Below are positions 1-9,314 of a DNA stretch of 64,000 bases, in pieces (position 1 is the first letter of the stretch; each line of letters starts with the position of its first letter). A program made the translations under genes and the position numbers. The stretch comes from Emticicia aquatica (GTDB lineage Bacteria; Bacteroidota; Bacteroidia; Cytophagales; Spirosomataceae). Where the stretch lies: the NCBI RefSeq assembly GCF_923079645.1, contig NZ_CAKLPY010000001.1, forward strand, positions 2,128,001 to 2,192,000, written 5' to 3'. The notes beneath the pieces were generated by a model. That model did no database searches, had not been told where the DNA came from, and saw nothing but the letters and a program-made list of their open reading frames with translations.

Positions 1-53
1 ATGTGATTCAGAAACTTTATTAGAATTGTGAGAACGCACTATTAACATTTTAT

Positions 54-91
54 AAAACAAAAAAACTCCGCCTTCCGACGGAGTTTTTTTA
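54..91. terminator. Bidirectional intrinsic terminator
   Basis: A 6-bp GC-rich stem (ACTCCG at 65-70 with CGGAGT at 79-84) around an 8-nt loop is flanked by an A-run on the left and a T-run on the right. It can therefore stop transcription on both strands. It sits 18 bases past the stop of the minus-strand TPR gene. Confidence 0.8.
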
Positions 92-108
92 TAAATATCA
101 TTCTACTA

Positions 109-1455
109 TTAGTTACAATATTCACGGATAACATTATAAGCGGCAGAATAGCCTAACTCACCTGCACGGCTTAGGTCATAGCATCCTGCATTTTCATCGC
201 CTAAAGCATGTTTGATAATTCCTCTTACATAATATGCTTCGCCGTATTTAGGATTCAATTTGATAGCATTTGAACAATCTTGCAAAGCTTCTTTTTGTAA
301 TCCCATTGACGAACGCACTAAACCACGAGAGAAATAAGCTTCAGCATAAGTTGGATTCAATTCGATTGATTTATTCAAATCTGAAATCGCTCCTTTTCCG
401 TCGCCAGTTTTAAATTTAGAAATTCCACGGCTATAAAAAGCCTCAGAACGGTCATCAGAAAACTCATTGATTCTGCTTCTTTCTTGAACAACATTGCGTA
501 ATTCATCCAAAGTATTTTTAGTCATACGACCAGTATAATACACTTTAGAGTCAATATTAACATTATTAACTTCGATAGCTTTTGTTAAATCGTTAACTGC
601 ATCACGTTGACTTCCTAATTTACTATTACAAAATCCTCTTCCATAATAAGCACGAACATTTTGCGGGTCAAGCTGAATCGCCTTATCATAATCGTTCATT
701 GCACCACGGAAATCTTCAATTTTTGTTTTTGCAAAACCACGGTTAAAATACGACTCACTATCTTCTGGATTAAGTTTTACAGCTTCATCAAAATCTTTAA
801 TTGAACCAGTAAAATCATTAATTTTTAAACGGCTAAAACCTCTACTAGCAAATGATTGTGAACGTTTTGGATTCATATCAATGGCTTTAGTAAAATCTAC
901 AATACTACCTTGAAAATCATCTAAACGTGATTTACACGCACCACGAGAAAAATAAGCTTGGTATTTTTTGTCATCTTCAGTATTCAAATCAACAACTTTC
1001 GTAAAATCTTGAATCGCACGACGATAATCTAATAATTTAGCTCTTGTCATTCCACGGTACAAATACGCAAGTGCATCTTCTGGATTTAATTCAATGGTAC
1101 GATTGTAATCCTGTAAAGCCGAACGATGATCATCTTGGTCGCTTTTGCTTTTTCCACGGTACAAATAAGCCAAAGCATTTTTTGAATCTAAATCAATTGT
1201 ACGGTCAAAATCCAAAATCGCACCACGATGGTCTTTCAATTGTTGTTTGGCTAAACCACGGTTATAATAACTGGTTGAGTTTTCGGGGTTCATTGCAATC
1301 GCAGTACTATATGCTTGCGAAGCTCCGATATAATCACCTGCTTTACTTTTATTAACACCAATATCAAAGAATTCAGAAGCAGTTTGTTGAGCCTGTGTTT
1401 GTAGTGAACAAATGGTTAAGCAAAGTGCAAAAAAAGGGTAAAATACTTTTCTCAT
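109..1455 (-). CDS. Secreted tetratricopeptide-repeat protein
   Basis: The 448-residue protein starts with a Sec signal peptide (charged MRK, hydrophobic core, AQA-type cleavage near residue 22). The rest is about ten TPR units of 34 residues or slightly more, with recurring cores such as AYYNRG, YLYRG and SRGLVR and the helix-B pattern 'A..D..KAIELNP'. TPR arrays bind other proteins. In Bacteroidota, periplasmic TPR proteins often belong to envelope assembly or stress systems, but nothing here identifies a partner. The ATG at 1455 lies about 90 bases below a good promoter (1543-1572), and the gene is followed by a terminator, so it is probably monocistronic. Confidence 0.85.
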   Translation of the reverse strand: MRKVFYPFFALCLTICSLQTQAQQTASEFFDIGVNKSKAGDYIGASQAYSTAIAMNPENSTSYYNRGLAKQQLKDHRGAILDFDRTIDLDSKNALAYLYRGKSKSDQDDHRSALQDYNRTIELNPEDALAYLYRGMTRAKLLDYRRAIQDFTKVVDLNTEDDKKYQAYFSRGACKSRLDDFQGSIVDFTKAIDMNPKRSQSFASRGFSRLKINDFTGSIKDFDEAVKLNPEDSESYFNRGFAKTKIEDFRGAMNDYDKAIQLDPQNVRAYYGRGFCNSKLGSQRDAVNDLTKAIEVNNVNIDSKVYYTGRMTKNTLDELRNVVQERSRINEFSDDRSEAFYSRGISKFKTGDGKGAISDLNKSIELNPTYAEAYFSRGLVRSSMGLQKEALQDCSNAIKLNPKYGEAYYVRGIIKHALGDENAGCYDLSRAGELGYSAAYNVIREYCN

Positions 1456-1542
1456 AAGTTTTTAGATAATTTAGATTCATGCGTTTACATGAAATTACTT
1501 GAATATTGCTTTGGAAGAAAAAAACGTTCATTTTTTATTTAG

Positions 1543-1572
1543 CAAAGATAAATTTTATGCCTGTGTACTCAA
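1543..1572 (-). promoter_or_regulatory. Bacteroidota-type promoter for the TPR gene
   Basis: On the minus strand a TTG (1572-1570) is followed after 19 bases by TATCTTTG (1550-1543). This matches the TTTG / TAnnTTTG pattern of the primary sigma factor in this phylum. It faces the TPR gene and predicts a leader of roughly 80 bases. Confidence 0.6.
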
Positions 1573-1739
1573 TACTTTTTACCAAAAAGTTTTTACTAAA
1601 ATATTAATTATGATACCGTTTGATAATTTTTTAACCAAATAGCTTGCCAATTACATTTTTTTTTTGCCAATTTTACACATTAATTATTTTGCTTTCAGCA
1701 AAGTTATTTACTTACGTTGCTTATAAACCTTCTTGTCGT

Positions 1740-2348
1740 ATGAAATTATTGCGTCTATTCGCAGGGATTGCCATTTTAATGGCTCTGCTTGTTTCTTGTA
1801 ATTCATCAAAAAAAATTACCAAAAACGAAAAAAATAATCGTAAAAAAAATCCTGCTGCTGCTGAAGCTGCCGTTAAAATAGGAAAAATGCTCGACCAATT
1901 GGCCACCGATTTGATTGGAGCGACTGCCAATAAAGCCGAAATCGTTCGTACTGCCGATGGTATTAATATTACTTTTCAACCTGATTTTTATTTTGAGTCT
2001 AGCTCTGAAAGTTTAACTGTAGATGCCAAATCTACTTTAGATGATATTTCGAGTGTTCTTAACCAATATCCGTACACCGAAATTTTTATTGAAGGTCACG
2101 CAGACAGTAGCGGAAATCAATTAAATAATAAAAAACTGTCCGAATTGAGGGCAAAAACGGTAGCGTTATACTTCAAAAGTCATGGAGTTGTTGCTGAAAG
2201 ATTGGCTATTGCTGGCTATGGGGCAACTCGCCCAGTTGAGACCAACTCAACTCCAGAAGGACGCAGAAAAAATAGAAGAGTGGTAGTTAAAATACGAGCA
2301 AATGAAATGAAATTTTTGGAAAGCTTGAAACAAAAAAACATTAAATAA
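1740..2348 (+). CDS. OmpA-family peptidoglycan-binding lipoprotein
   Basis: An OmpA C-terminal domain protein. The reading frame is open from 1644, but the ATG at 1740 is preferred because it gives a lipoprotein signal (MKLLRLF, hydrophobic stretch, lipobox LLVSC). The 202-residue product has a lysine-rich linker followed by the OmpA_C fold: FYFESSSESLT, IEGHADSSG, LSELRAKTVALYF, GYGATRPV and GRRKNRRVVV. The aspartate and arginine in HADSSG and NRRV are the positions that usually contact diaminopimelate. It probably ties the outer membrane to peptidoglycan. A long hairpin follows, shared with convergent menA. Confidence 0.88.
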   Translation: MKLLRLFAGIAILMALLVSCNSSKKITKNEKNNRKKNPAAAEAAVKIGKMLDQLATDLIGATANKAEIVRTADGINITFQPDFYFESSSESLTVDAKSTLDDISSVLNQYPYTEIFIEGHADSSGNQLNNKKLSELRAKTVALYFKSHGVVAERLAIAGYGATRPVETNSTPEGRRKNRRVVVKIRANEMKFLESLKQKNIK

Positions 2349-2357
2349 AACATTTTT

Positions 2358-2391
2358 CCACAAAAGAAATTGAAGCAAATTTCTTTTGTGG
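2358..2391. terminator. Long hairpin between convergent ompA-like gene and menA
   Basis: Perfect 14-bp stem (2358-2371 with 2378-2391) and 6-nt loop between two converging genes. No strong T-run follows on either strand, but its place 10 bases past one stop and 7 bases past the other fits a shared terminator. Confidence 0.6.
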
Positions 2392-2398
2392 ATGTAGA

Positions 2399-3277
2399 TT
2401 AAAATAACTGAGTTACTCCAAAAACGATTACAAAAACTAATGTTGAAAGGGCCATTTGTTTAAGCATCGGGTCAGGATTTGGCAAACGAGAAACTTTAAA
2501 TCCATTCATTAAAAACAAAGGAAAACATATCATATATTGAAATTTGTATTCACCTTGTAAAATACTAAAAACCAGTATACTACTCATTCCTAAAATGAGT
2601 AAAATCCAATGATAAGCAACTGCACTTTGTCTACCTAACCGTGCTGGAATAGTCTTTTTGCCTGCACGTGTGTCAGATTCAATATCTCTTATATTATTAA
2701 TATTTAAAACTCCTGTTGCAAAAAATCCACAACTCAAAGCAGGCAAAACATTCATCCAATCGAATGTTTTAGTGAATAAATAATTACTTCCCAAAACCCC
2801 AACTAATCCAAAAAATATCAAAACTGAAATATCTCCTAAACCTGCATATCCATAAGGTTTTTTCCCTGCAGTATAGGTATATGCTGCAAGCATTGACAAC
2901 AATCCAAGTGCAAAAAAGCCTAAAAATTCATTTTTTGAGGCATCTTTAAAAGAAAAATACAACAATGAAATGCCAAATAACAAACAAAGTATTGCCAAGA
3001 AAATAATGCCATTTAACATTTGTTTAGGTGTAATTGCACCTGATTGTACCGCACGTTCTGGGCCAACTCTTCCAGCCAAATCAGCTCCATTTTGGGTATC
3101 GCCATAGTCATTGGCAAAATTAGAAAGTATTTGTAAGGCAATAGTGGTTAAACAGCATAAAGCAAATATCAACCAATCGAATTTGGCAACAGATGCCGCC
3201 AAAAAACTACCCATAAAAATACTCGCCAACGCTAATGGAAGCGTACGTGGGCGAGCTGCGGAAAGCCAATGCTTCAT
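2399..3277 (-). CDS. menA: 1,4-dihydroxy-2-naphthoate polyprenyltransferase
   Basis: MenA is a membrane UbiA-family prenyltransferase that joins a polyprenyl chain to 1,4-dihydroxy-2-naphthoate, the step that makes demethylmenaquinone. The 292-residue protein has about eight hydrophobic segments. The first Asp-rich motif is NDYGDTQNGAD (about residues 56-66) and the second is RDIESDTRAGKKT (about 197-209); both bind Mg-diphosphate. The N-terminal ARPRTLPLA is typical of MenA. It indicates a menaquinone-based respiratory chain, consistent with nuoAB and the cytochrome genes in this window. Other men genes are not adjacent. Confidence 0.93.
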   Translation of the reverse strand: MKHWLSAARPRTLPLALASIFMGSFLAASVAKFDWLIFALCCLTTIALQILSNFANDYGDTQNGADLAGRVGPERAVQSGAITPKQMLNGIIFLAILCLLFGISLLYFSFKDASKNEFLGFFALGLLSMLAAYTYTAGKKPYGYAGLGDISVLIFFGLVGVLGSNYLFTKTFDWMNVLPALSCGFFATGVLNINNIRDIESDTRAGKKTIPARLGRQSAVAYHWILLILGMSSILVFSILQGEYKFQYMICFPLFLMNGFKVSRLPNPDPMLKQMALSTLVFVIVFGVTQLF

Positions 3278-3297
3278 AATTTCAATGATAAAATAGG

Positions 3298-3329
3298 TGA
3301 ATGATGGTAAAATATATTACCATCATTCA
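3298..3329. terminator. Hairpin between glutathione peroxidase gene and menA
   Basis: Perfect 13-bp inverted repeat (3298-3310 with 3317-3329), 6-nt loop. It lies 8 bases past the stop of the peroxidase gene and 20 bases before the menA start. The T-tail on the minus strand is weak, so it could be a partial terminator or an mRNA-stabilising stem. Confidence 0.5.
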
Positions 3330-3336
3330 AAATAGA

Positions 3337-3945
3337 TTATAAGCCGACTGCATTCAAAAATTCAGGAGAATTTGGTTTTACACCTGAAGCAAAAAAGTGA
3401 CTCACTTCACCTTTTTCATTAATAACATATTTACAAAAATTCCAAGTTGGAGCTTTGTCATTCCAACCATTTAAATCTTTGTTAGTCAACCATTTATATA
3501 AAGGATGTTGGTCATTTCCTACAACACTTACTTTTTCAAGCATTTGAAATGTAACACCATAGTTTTTTTGACAAAAAGTAGCAATTTCTTTGTTACTTCC
3601 TGGTTCTTGTCCACCAAAATTATTAGCAGGAAAACCTAAAACTACAACTTTATCGCCATGTTCTTTATGAAATTTTTGCCAATCCGCATATTGTGGCGTA
3701 TAACCACATTCGGAAGCAGTATTTAAAACCACTACTTTTTTGCCTTTATATTTAGCAAAATCAATTTCATCTTTACCATCTAAAGATTTCAATTTAAAAT
3801 CATAAAAAGAGCCTTTTCCCATAATTCTAGCTGGTTTTACTAATACCATTTTCTTGTTAGAAAATAAATGTTTGATAATACGAAAACTCATAAGACTAGT
3901 CGCTGCTAAAATGGAAATAGTTGTAAAAACAATAATTTTTTTCAT
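3337..3945 (-). CDS. Glutathione peroxidase family thiol peroxidase
   Basis: Reduces hydrogen peroxide or lipid hydroperoxides. The 202-residue protein has an N-terminal hydrophobic segment (residues 4-22, signal or anchor), then a thioredoxin-fold GPx domain. The peroxidatic residue is Cys80 in TASECGYT, so this is the Cys form, not the selenocysteine form. The catalytic partners Gln113 (FGGQEPG) and Trp168-Asn169 (TWNF) are present. Cys125 (TFCQ) is a plausible resolving cysteine, suggesting thioredoxin rather than glutathione as reductant. The hydrophobic N-terminus suggests an envelope location. It lies 12 bases downstream of argS and may be read from the same transcript. Confidence 0.87.
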   Translation of the reverse strand: MKKIIVFTTISILAATSLMSFRIIKHLFSNKKMVLVKPARIMGKGSFYDFKLKSLDGKDEIDFAKYKGKKVVVLNTASECGYTPQYADWQKFHKEHGDKVVVLGFPANNFGGQEPGSNKEIATFCQKNYGVTFQMLEKVSVVGNDQHPLYKWLTNKDLNGWNDKAPTWNFCKYVINEKGEVSHFFASGVKPNSPEFLNAVGL

Positions 3946-3957
3946 CTGTTGTAATGT

Positions 3958-5733
3958 TTACATACGAGTTGGAACCTTTACACCTAATAACTCCATTGCT
4001 TTGCTAATTGTTCCAGCAACAGCCTTAATTAATGATAGCCTAAATTGTTGTTTTTCAGAATCAGTTTCATTCATAATTGAAACCTCAGCATAAAATTGAT
4101 TGAAGGTTTTGGCTAAATCATAAACATAATTGGCAATAACAGCTGGTGAATAATCATCTCCTGCTTTTTTAACCGCTACTGGATATTCATTCAAAATATA
4201 AATTAATTCAGATTCAGGTTTCAATAAATCTACAGCTTTAACTTGCTTATTTACAGGCACTTGAATCGATTCTGCTTTACGCAAAATTGAACAAATACGA
4301 GCGTGAGTATATTGAATGAAAGGCCCAGTATTTCCTTGAAAATCAATTGATTCCGCAGGATTGAACAACATTCGTTTCTTTGGTTCTACTTTAAGTAAAA
4401 AATATTTTAATGCACCTAAAGCTAACATTTGAAACAGATTTTCGGCTTCTTCTTTGCTAAAGTCATCAATTTTACCACGTTCACGGGTTGTTTCAGCGGC
4501 AGTTTCAATCATTTCAGCAACCAATTCATCGGCATCAACCACCGTTCCTTCACGAGATTTCATTTTCCCAGAAGGCAAATCAACCATTCCGTAGCTTAAA
4601 TGATAGCAGCCATCAGCATAGGCACGTCCAAGACGTTTCATGATAGCAAATAGCACTTGAAAATGATAATCTTGTTCGTTTCCTACTACCCAAATTGATT
4701 TGTCATTGTGATAATCATTAAATTTCAAGTCCGTTGTACCTAAATCTTGCGTGATATAAACAGAAGTCCCATCAGCACGCAAAACCAATTTTTCGTCCAA
4801 TCCTTCTTCTTTTAAATCAATCCAAACGCTACCATTTTCTTTCTTGAAGAAAATACCATTGGCTAAACCTTCATCTACCACATCTTTTCCAAGCAAATAC
4901 GTGTTTGATTCGTAATAAACTTTATCGAATGAAACACCAATTTTTTGATACGTTTCGGCAAATCCAGCAAAAACCCAATCATTCATTTTTCGCCATAAAG
5001 CCATCGTTTCTTCATCACCTTGCTCCCATTTTTGCAACATTTCTTGGGTTTCAAGCATCAATGGAGCTATTTTTTTTGCTTCTTCTTCAGTTTTTCCTTC
5101 AGTTATTAATTGAGAGATTTCGGCCTTATATGCTTTGTCAAATTCTACATAAAACTTGCCTGCTAAATGGTCACCTTTAATACCTAAAGACTCTGGCGTT
5201 GCACCATTACCAAATTTTTGATATGCCAACATTGACTTGCAAATATGCACTCCACGGTCGTTCACCAAGCAAGTTTTAGTTACGTCAAATCCTCCTGCTT
5301 GAAGAATATTTGAAACGGCAGCTCCTAAAAAATTATTACGTAAATGTCCCAAATGGAGCGGTTTATTGGTATTTGGCGAAGAAAACTCAACCATCACTGA
5401 TTTTCCGTTTGCTGGCAAAGTACCAAAATTATCGTTTGCTAAAATGGCATTTAAAGTATCAATCCAAACTGAATCATTCAATACAATATTCAAAAAGCCT
5501 TGCACAACGTTAAATCCATTGACAAAATCATTTTTTTCTTGCAAATATTGTCCAATCGCATTTCCTATTTCGGCAGGATTTTTTCGCAATGATTTTACCA
5601 AAGGAAAAACTACATACGTATAATTCCCTTCAAAATCCTTTTTAGTTGGTTGTAAAACAACTTCCTCATCAACTTGATACAATGCCAAAAGTGCTTCTTG
5701 AATGGCTTTTTTTAATGATAATTCGATATTCAT
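3958..5733 (-). CDS. argS: Arginyl-tRNA synthetase
   Basis: Class I aminoacyl-tRNA synthetase that charges tRNA-Arg. The 591-residue protein has the N-terminal Add1-type domain (about 1-100), the HIGH signature as HLGH at residues 127-130 after SPNTNKP, and a degenerate KMSKS region (GKMKSREGT), which is normal for ArgRS. The C-terminal DALR-type anticodon-binding domain starts near QYTHARI and ends in LLGVKVPTRM, the usual ArgRS terminus. Length is typical. A TACTTTTG element upstream (5809-5816) is a likely promoter. Confidence 0.97.
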   Translation of the reverse strand: MNIELSLKKAIQEALLALYQVDEEVVLQPTKKDFEGNYTYVVFPLVKSLRKNPAEIGNAIGQYLQEKNDFVNGFNVVQGFLNIVLNDSVWIDTLNAILANDNFGTLPANGKSVMVEFSSPNTNKPLHLGHLRNNFLGAAVSNILQAGGFDVTKTCLVNDRGVHICKSMLAYQKFGNGATPESLGIKGDHLAGKFYVEFDKAYKAEISQLITEGKTEEEAKKIAPLMLETQEMLQKWEQGDEETMALWRKMNDWVFAGFAETYQKIGVSFDKVYYESNTYLLGKDVVDEGLANGIFFKKENGSVWIDLKEEGLDEKLVLRADGTSVYITQDLGTTDLKFNDYHNDKSIWVVGNEQDYHFQVLFAIMKRLGRAYADGCYHLSYGMVDLPSGKMKSREGTVVDADELVAEMIETAAETTRERGKIDDFSKEEAENLFQMLALGALKYFLLKVEPKKRMLFNPAESIDFQGNTGPFIQYTHARICSILRKAESIQVPVNKQVKAVDLLKPESELIYILNEYPVAVKKAGDDYSPAVIANYVYDLAKTFNQFYAEVSIMNETDSEKQQFRLSLIKAVAGTISKAMELLGVKVPTRM

Positions 5734-5808
5734 TTGGTCAGATATTGGTCAATCGTTTTTGTAAATTAACTTTTTGATTTACACTCTATTCGTTTGAAAA
5801 CTAAACTG

Positions 5809-5816
5809 CAAAAGTA
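5809..5816 (-). promoter_or_regulatory. Probable -7 element of argS promoter
   Basis: TACTTTTG on the minus strand matches TAnnTTTG about 75 bases before the argS ATG. The only nearby TTG is 23 bases upstream, slightly wider than ideal, so the -33 box is uncertain. Confidence 0.45.
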
Positions 5817-5896
5817 CGGTTTTTTAAGAGAAAAGCCGCCAATAATTTGGAAATAAGACATTACTAAAGCTAACTTTACAAGGCTCAACCTTATTT

Positions 5897-7363
5897 ATGA
5901 TGAAAAAATATATACTTTCGCTCATATTCTGTTTTCTATATATTCGGCTCATCGCACAACGACTTAATTCAACAGCTGAGTCGATTTTGACGGCAGCACG
6001 CCTTTCAACCACAAATCTTAACCCCAAAAGTCATATCAAACAAGGTGGACAACCGACAACAGAAGAGTTCATTTTTAGGCCTATTCAGCAAAGTAATATT
6101 ATTCCAGTTGGTGCAAGCGGAACAATCATGTCGGATTTGAATTCAGACGAAAAGTTTACTTTTCTACGAACGGAAGGATACGATAAAAATGTAAAAAATA
6201 TTTGGAAAAATGAGTTCAAGATTGAGTCAAAATATGATTTCATTGGCGAACAAACTGATTCTGTTTTCCATTATGCTCTGTTTAACCGTTTTTTACCAAA
6301 AAACAAAACGGTTCTCCTCCGAACATCAATCAAAACTGGTATTCAAGAAAAAATAGAAGGTTCTTTACCCGAAGGTATCAAAATGTTTACTTTTCGTGTG
6401 GTAAATGAAGATTGTTTTATTGCTTGTAAATACAAAGAACGCCCCGTTGTAATGGTATTTCATGTGAAAGACGGAACGGTTAAAGTATTACCAAATTTGC
6501 TCAACAAAAATGCTCAATTTTTGTCACTTTATGCTGATAATGAAAGCTTTACGGTTATTTTGAAGCAACAAAAAGGCGGAAACCTTCTCATAAAAAAATA
6601 CTCAAAAGAAGGTAATCAACTTAATAGTTATACTATTTTGAATGATAAAAAGCAATTCAACGAAGCAAAGACTATCAGGATTGGTGATAAATTATTTGTC
6701 ATTGGCACTTACACAACTGGACTTTCCTTCCGTGTGAGAGGTTTATATGCTGCTTGCTTAGATGAAAACTTTTCTCCTGAAAAAGTTAAATATACCGAAT
6801 TTTCAGCATTCACAAATTTGTTAAATAAAAATCAAAAAACACCTCCTTATGCGATTGTTCATCAATTAAAACAAGTTGATAATGGACTAATGTGTGTCTT
6901 TGATTTCTTCGATGCAGCAATTTCTAACCAAGAATATACTGGTAAAATTAAATATGATTACAGCATGGTTTGCAAACTCGACTATGAAGCAAATTTTGTA
7001 TGGAACTCGGTCATTGTTTTAGATGGTCTAACCAATTTTATTAATACACTACGTTTACGCACCCAAACTTCAAATAAAATTGATATTTTAGAATCAAACG
7101 TAAAACCTGCTATGCGTTTTTTAGTGACTAAAAATCGAATTATGGGTGCTTGTCAATTTGGAAATGTAATCTATACAAACCTGCTTGATACAAATACTGG
7201 TGAAATTGTAGCTAAAGGCGTTTATGAAGAATTAGGTAATGAACAAATTACAGGTTTTTTGCCTTGGTTTGACGAAAATTTCTTGGTTTGGGGGCGAGAA
7301 AGGAAAAATTTATTGGCTCGTCCGACGCTTTATATGAGAAAGATTAAGATTCTTGAACAGTAA
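5897..7363 (+). CDS. Secreted protein of unknown function
   Basis: I do not recognise a family. The 488-residue protein begins with a signal peptide (MMKKYILSLIF then LIAQ). The mature part has alternating short hydrophobic strands and polar loops, with repeated patterns such as 'KLFVIGTY', 'GLMCVFDFFD' and 'RIMGACQFG'. This resembles a beta-propeller or other all-beta fold, but no blade repeat is clear enough to assign. Either of two adjacent ATGs (5897, 5900) could start it. The gene ends in a strong bidirectional hairpin and runs divergently from argS. Confidence 0.7.
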   Translation: MMKKYILSLIFCFLYIRLIAQRLNSTAESILTAARLSTTNLNPKSHIKQGGQPTTEEFIFRPIQQSNIIPVGASGTIMSDLNSDEKFTFLRTEGYDKNVKNIWKNEFKIESKYDFIGEQTDSVFHYALFNRFLPKNKTVLLRTSIKTGIQEKIEGSLPEGIKMFTFRVVNEDCFIACKYKERPVVMVFHVKDGTVKVLPNLLNKNAQFLSLYADNESFTVILKQQKGGNLLIKKYSKEGNQLNSYTILNDKKQFNEAKTIRIGDKLFVIGTYTTGLSFRVRGLYAACLDENFSPEKVKYTEFSAFTNLLNKNQKTPPYAIVHQLKQVDNGLMCVFDFFDAAISNQEYTGKIKYDYSMVCKLDYEANFVWNSVIVLDGLTNFINTLRLRTQTSNKIDILESNVKPAMRFLVTKNRIMGACQFGNVIYTNLLDTNTGEIVAKGVYEELGNEQITGFLPWFDENFLVWGRERKNLLARPTLYMRKIKILEQ

Positions 7364-7402
7364 AAAAGTGTTCATAAAAATTAGTTTATGAACACTTTTT
7401 CT
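7363..7402. terminator. Bidirectional terminator between convergent genes
   Basis: A 16-bp perfect stem (7363-7378 with 7385-7400) with 6-nt loop begins in A5 and ends in T5, so it serves both the plus-strand secreted protein gene and the minus-strand M56 peptidase gene that converge here. Confidence 0.85.
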
Positions 7403-7408
7403 ATAAAA

Positions 7409-9250
7409 TTATTCTTTAACCCAAATATCAATCCAACCATCGAAACCGTCTTTTAGTACTTTTTCTTCGTATTCATTCAAAGATGTTTTGCGAGATTTTA
7501 TATCGTTGATTTTCACAACATTTACTTGCAAAATACGGTCGGCTGAAAATTCGTTAGCTGTTTTTGCATCAATAATTTGACGATTATTTCCAACTTTCAA
7601 AGTATAAAGCTGTTTCCCTTTTATGGTAAAACTTGGTTCATCTTTTAGTTGCGAAGCCTTTTTTGATGTTACTATGATCACACCATTTTTCCCTTTTTCA
7701 CCATAAATTGCTGTTGCAGTAGCATCTTTTAAAACTGAAATGGACTCAATATTTTCAGGTTTTAATTGTTTAATTTCGCCATTATTCACTATTACGCCAT
7801 CAATTATCCATAATGCGTCATTTTTTTCTTGAACCTTAATATTAATCGGATTTTCGGCTGCTTTGCTAACAGGAATTGAAGAATTTGACAAATCATCTTT
7901 TGGCGTGTCTCCATTTTTTGTTTCATTCGCTAAAATAAAATTAACAGGAAGTGTAAAAAACACATTGACAGGTTTGCCATTTTGCTTGCCTACATTCCAC
8001 TTAGGCAAAATACTAATGATTCTTACAACTTCTTCATCACAACCAAATCCAATTCCTTTCAAAACCTTAACATCAGAAGTTGAACCATCTTTTCGAACCA
8101 CAAATCTGACAAAAACTTTGCCTTGAATACTTTTATTTCTTGCTTCAGTTGGATACCTTAAATTTTGTCCAATAAATTTGAATAATTCGGTATTCCCGCC
8201 AGGAAATGTAGGATTTTCCTCCACCATCGTAAATACTTCTTCTTGAGTATTTGATTTTAATCCAACAATAACGGTTTCTTCCAAACGAGTTGTATTTTGA
8301 GATTCAACGATGTTTGTATCTGCATTTATGCTTAATATTTTTGAGGTTGTCAATTCCAGAACAGGCATTTTTGCTGACGTTTCAATGATACTTTCAACTT
8401 TTTTAATACTTTGGTGTCGAGCAATACTTGCCGATGCAATCACGAGCATCAAGGCAAATAATGGAGCAGTAAAGCCATATTTTAATAAGGCTATTTTGCG
8501 TGAACGTGGTTTTTGAAGCATTTCGATTCTGCGTTTTAAGGTTGAATGATTAATAAATTGATTGGTGAGTTGGTGTGGATTTAGACCAAATTGCTGTGAA
8601 AAAAGTAGCATTGCATAATCTGCCTTCGTTGGTTCTAATCGGCTAGCAATGTCATCGGCAATAAATTCATGGATATTTTTGACTGATTTTTTGTAGAAAT
8701 AAACAATCGGATTGAACCAAGAAAGTACAGCAATCAGCTCAAAAAGCATCACATCGGCCGAATGTAACTGCCGAATATGTACAAACTCATGTTCCAAAAC
8801 TACTTCTCGCTTTTGTAAATCTTTATCCACGAAAACAAAATTAAAAAACGAAAAACCTACTCCTTGCTCTTGATGAGCGTGTGTATTATCTAAAAGTTTT
8901 TTCAATTGTAAAAGATTAAATACTAGCTTTATAGCTAAAAAAGTAGTGCATAAAATGTAGTTTATTTTCAATAAATCATACCAAGTAATCGGATTTTGAG
9001 AACTTGGTCGCACCTCAAAAACTGTCGGACTCAAAACGGAATAAAAAACTTCATTGATTTGTTGAGTAAAGAAGAGCGATTGAATATAATCAGAATACCA
9101 AAATGGAATACCGAAACTCAATACCGCTGAACCAACCAAATAAGCTCGATTAAGTGTATAAAAAGTTTCGTTGTATAACAGCAAACGATAAAAGCCATAA
9201 AACAGCACCAAGTATAAATTGACTTGAACGAGATAATGTAGTAAATTCAT
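7409..9250 (-). CDS. BlaR1-like M56 metallopeptidase fused to TonB-C and SusC-plug-like domains
   Basis: A 613-residue membrane sensor-protease of the BlaR1/MecR1 type. Residues 1-115 hold hydrophobic segments. The cytoplasmic zinc-peptidase domain has HEFVH at about 154-158 and a downstream HEFIADD that can supply the third ligand. A further TM lies near 262-278. The exported part holds a TonB C-terminal domain (about 345-440, core PTFPGGNTELFKFI and QGKVFVRFVV), then a segment near 465-530 resembling the SusC receptor plug (IESISVLKDATATAIYGEKG). M56 peptidases typically cleave the cognate BlaI repressor on signal. The gene follows the BlaI-type regulator by 64 bases and is almost certainly in its operon. 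The signal it senses is unknown. Confidence 0.88.
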   Translation of the reverse strand: MNLLHYLVQVNLYLVLFYGFYRLLLYNETFYTLNRAYLVGSAVLSFGIPFWYSDYIQSLFFTQQINEVFYSVLSPTVFEVRPSSQNPITWYDLLKINYILCTTFLAIKLVFNLLQLKKLLDNTHAHQEQGVGFSFFNFVFVDKDLQKREVVLEHEFVHIRQLHSADVMLFELIAVLSWFNPIVYFYKKSVKNIHEFIADDIASRLEPTKADYAMLLFSQQFGLNPHQLTNQFINHSTLKRRIEMLQKPRSRKIALLKYGFTAPLFALMLVIASASIARHQSIKKVESIIETSAKMPVLELTTSKILSINADTNIVESQNTTRLEETVIVGLKSNTQEEVFTMVEENPTFPGGNTELFKFIGQNLRYPTEARNKSIQGKVFVRFVVRKDGSTSDVKVLKGIGFGCDEEVVRIISILPKWNVGKQNGKPVNVFFTLPVNFILANETKNGDTPKDDLSNSSIPVSKAAENPINIKVQEKNDALWIIDGVIVNNGEIKQLKPENIESISVLKDATATAIYGEKGKNGVIIVTSKKASQLKDEPSFTIKGKQLYTLKVGNNRQIIDAKTANEFSADRILQVNVVKINDIKSRKTSLNEYEEKVLKDGFDGWIDIWVKE

Positions 9251-9314
9251 TTCTCAGACCCGCAATTGGGTAGTTTAATAAATGATTATCAAATATTTAT
9301 TCTTATTGAAATCT

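Noticed and set aside
1044-1355. Plus-strand frame opposite the TPR gene
   Set aside because: Antisense shadow of TPR repeats; its apparent repeats mirror the real gene.
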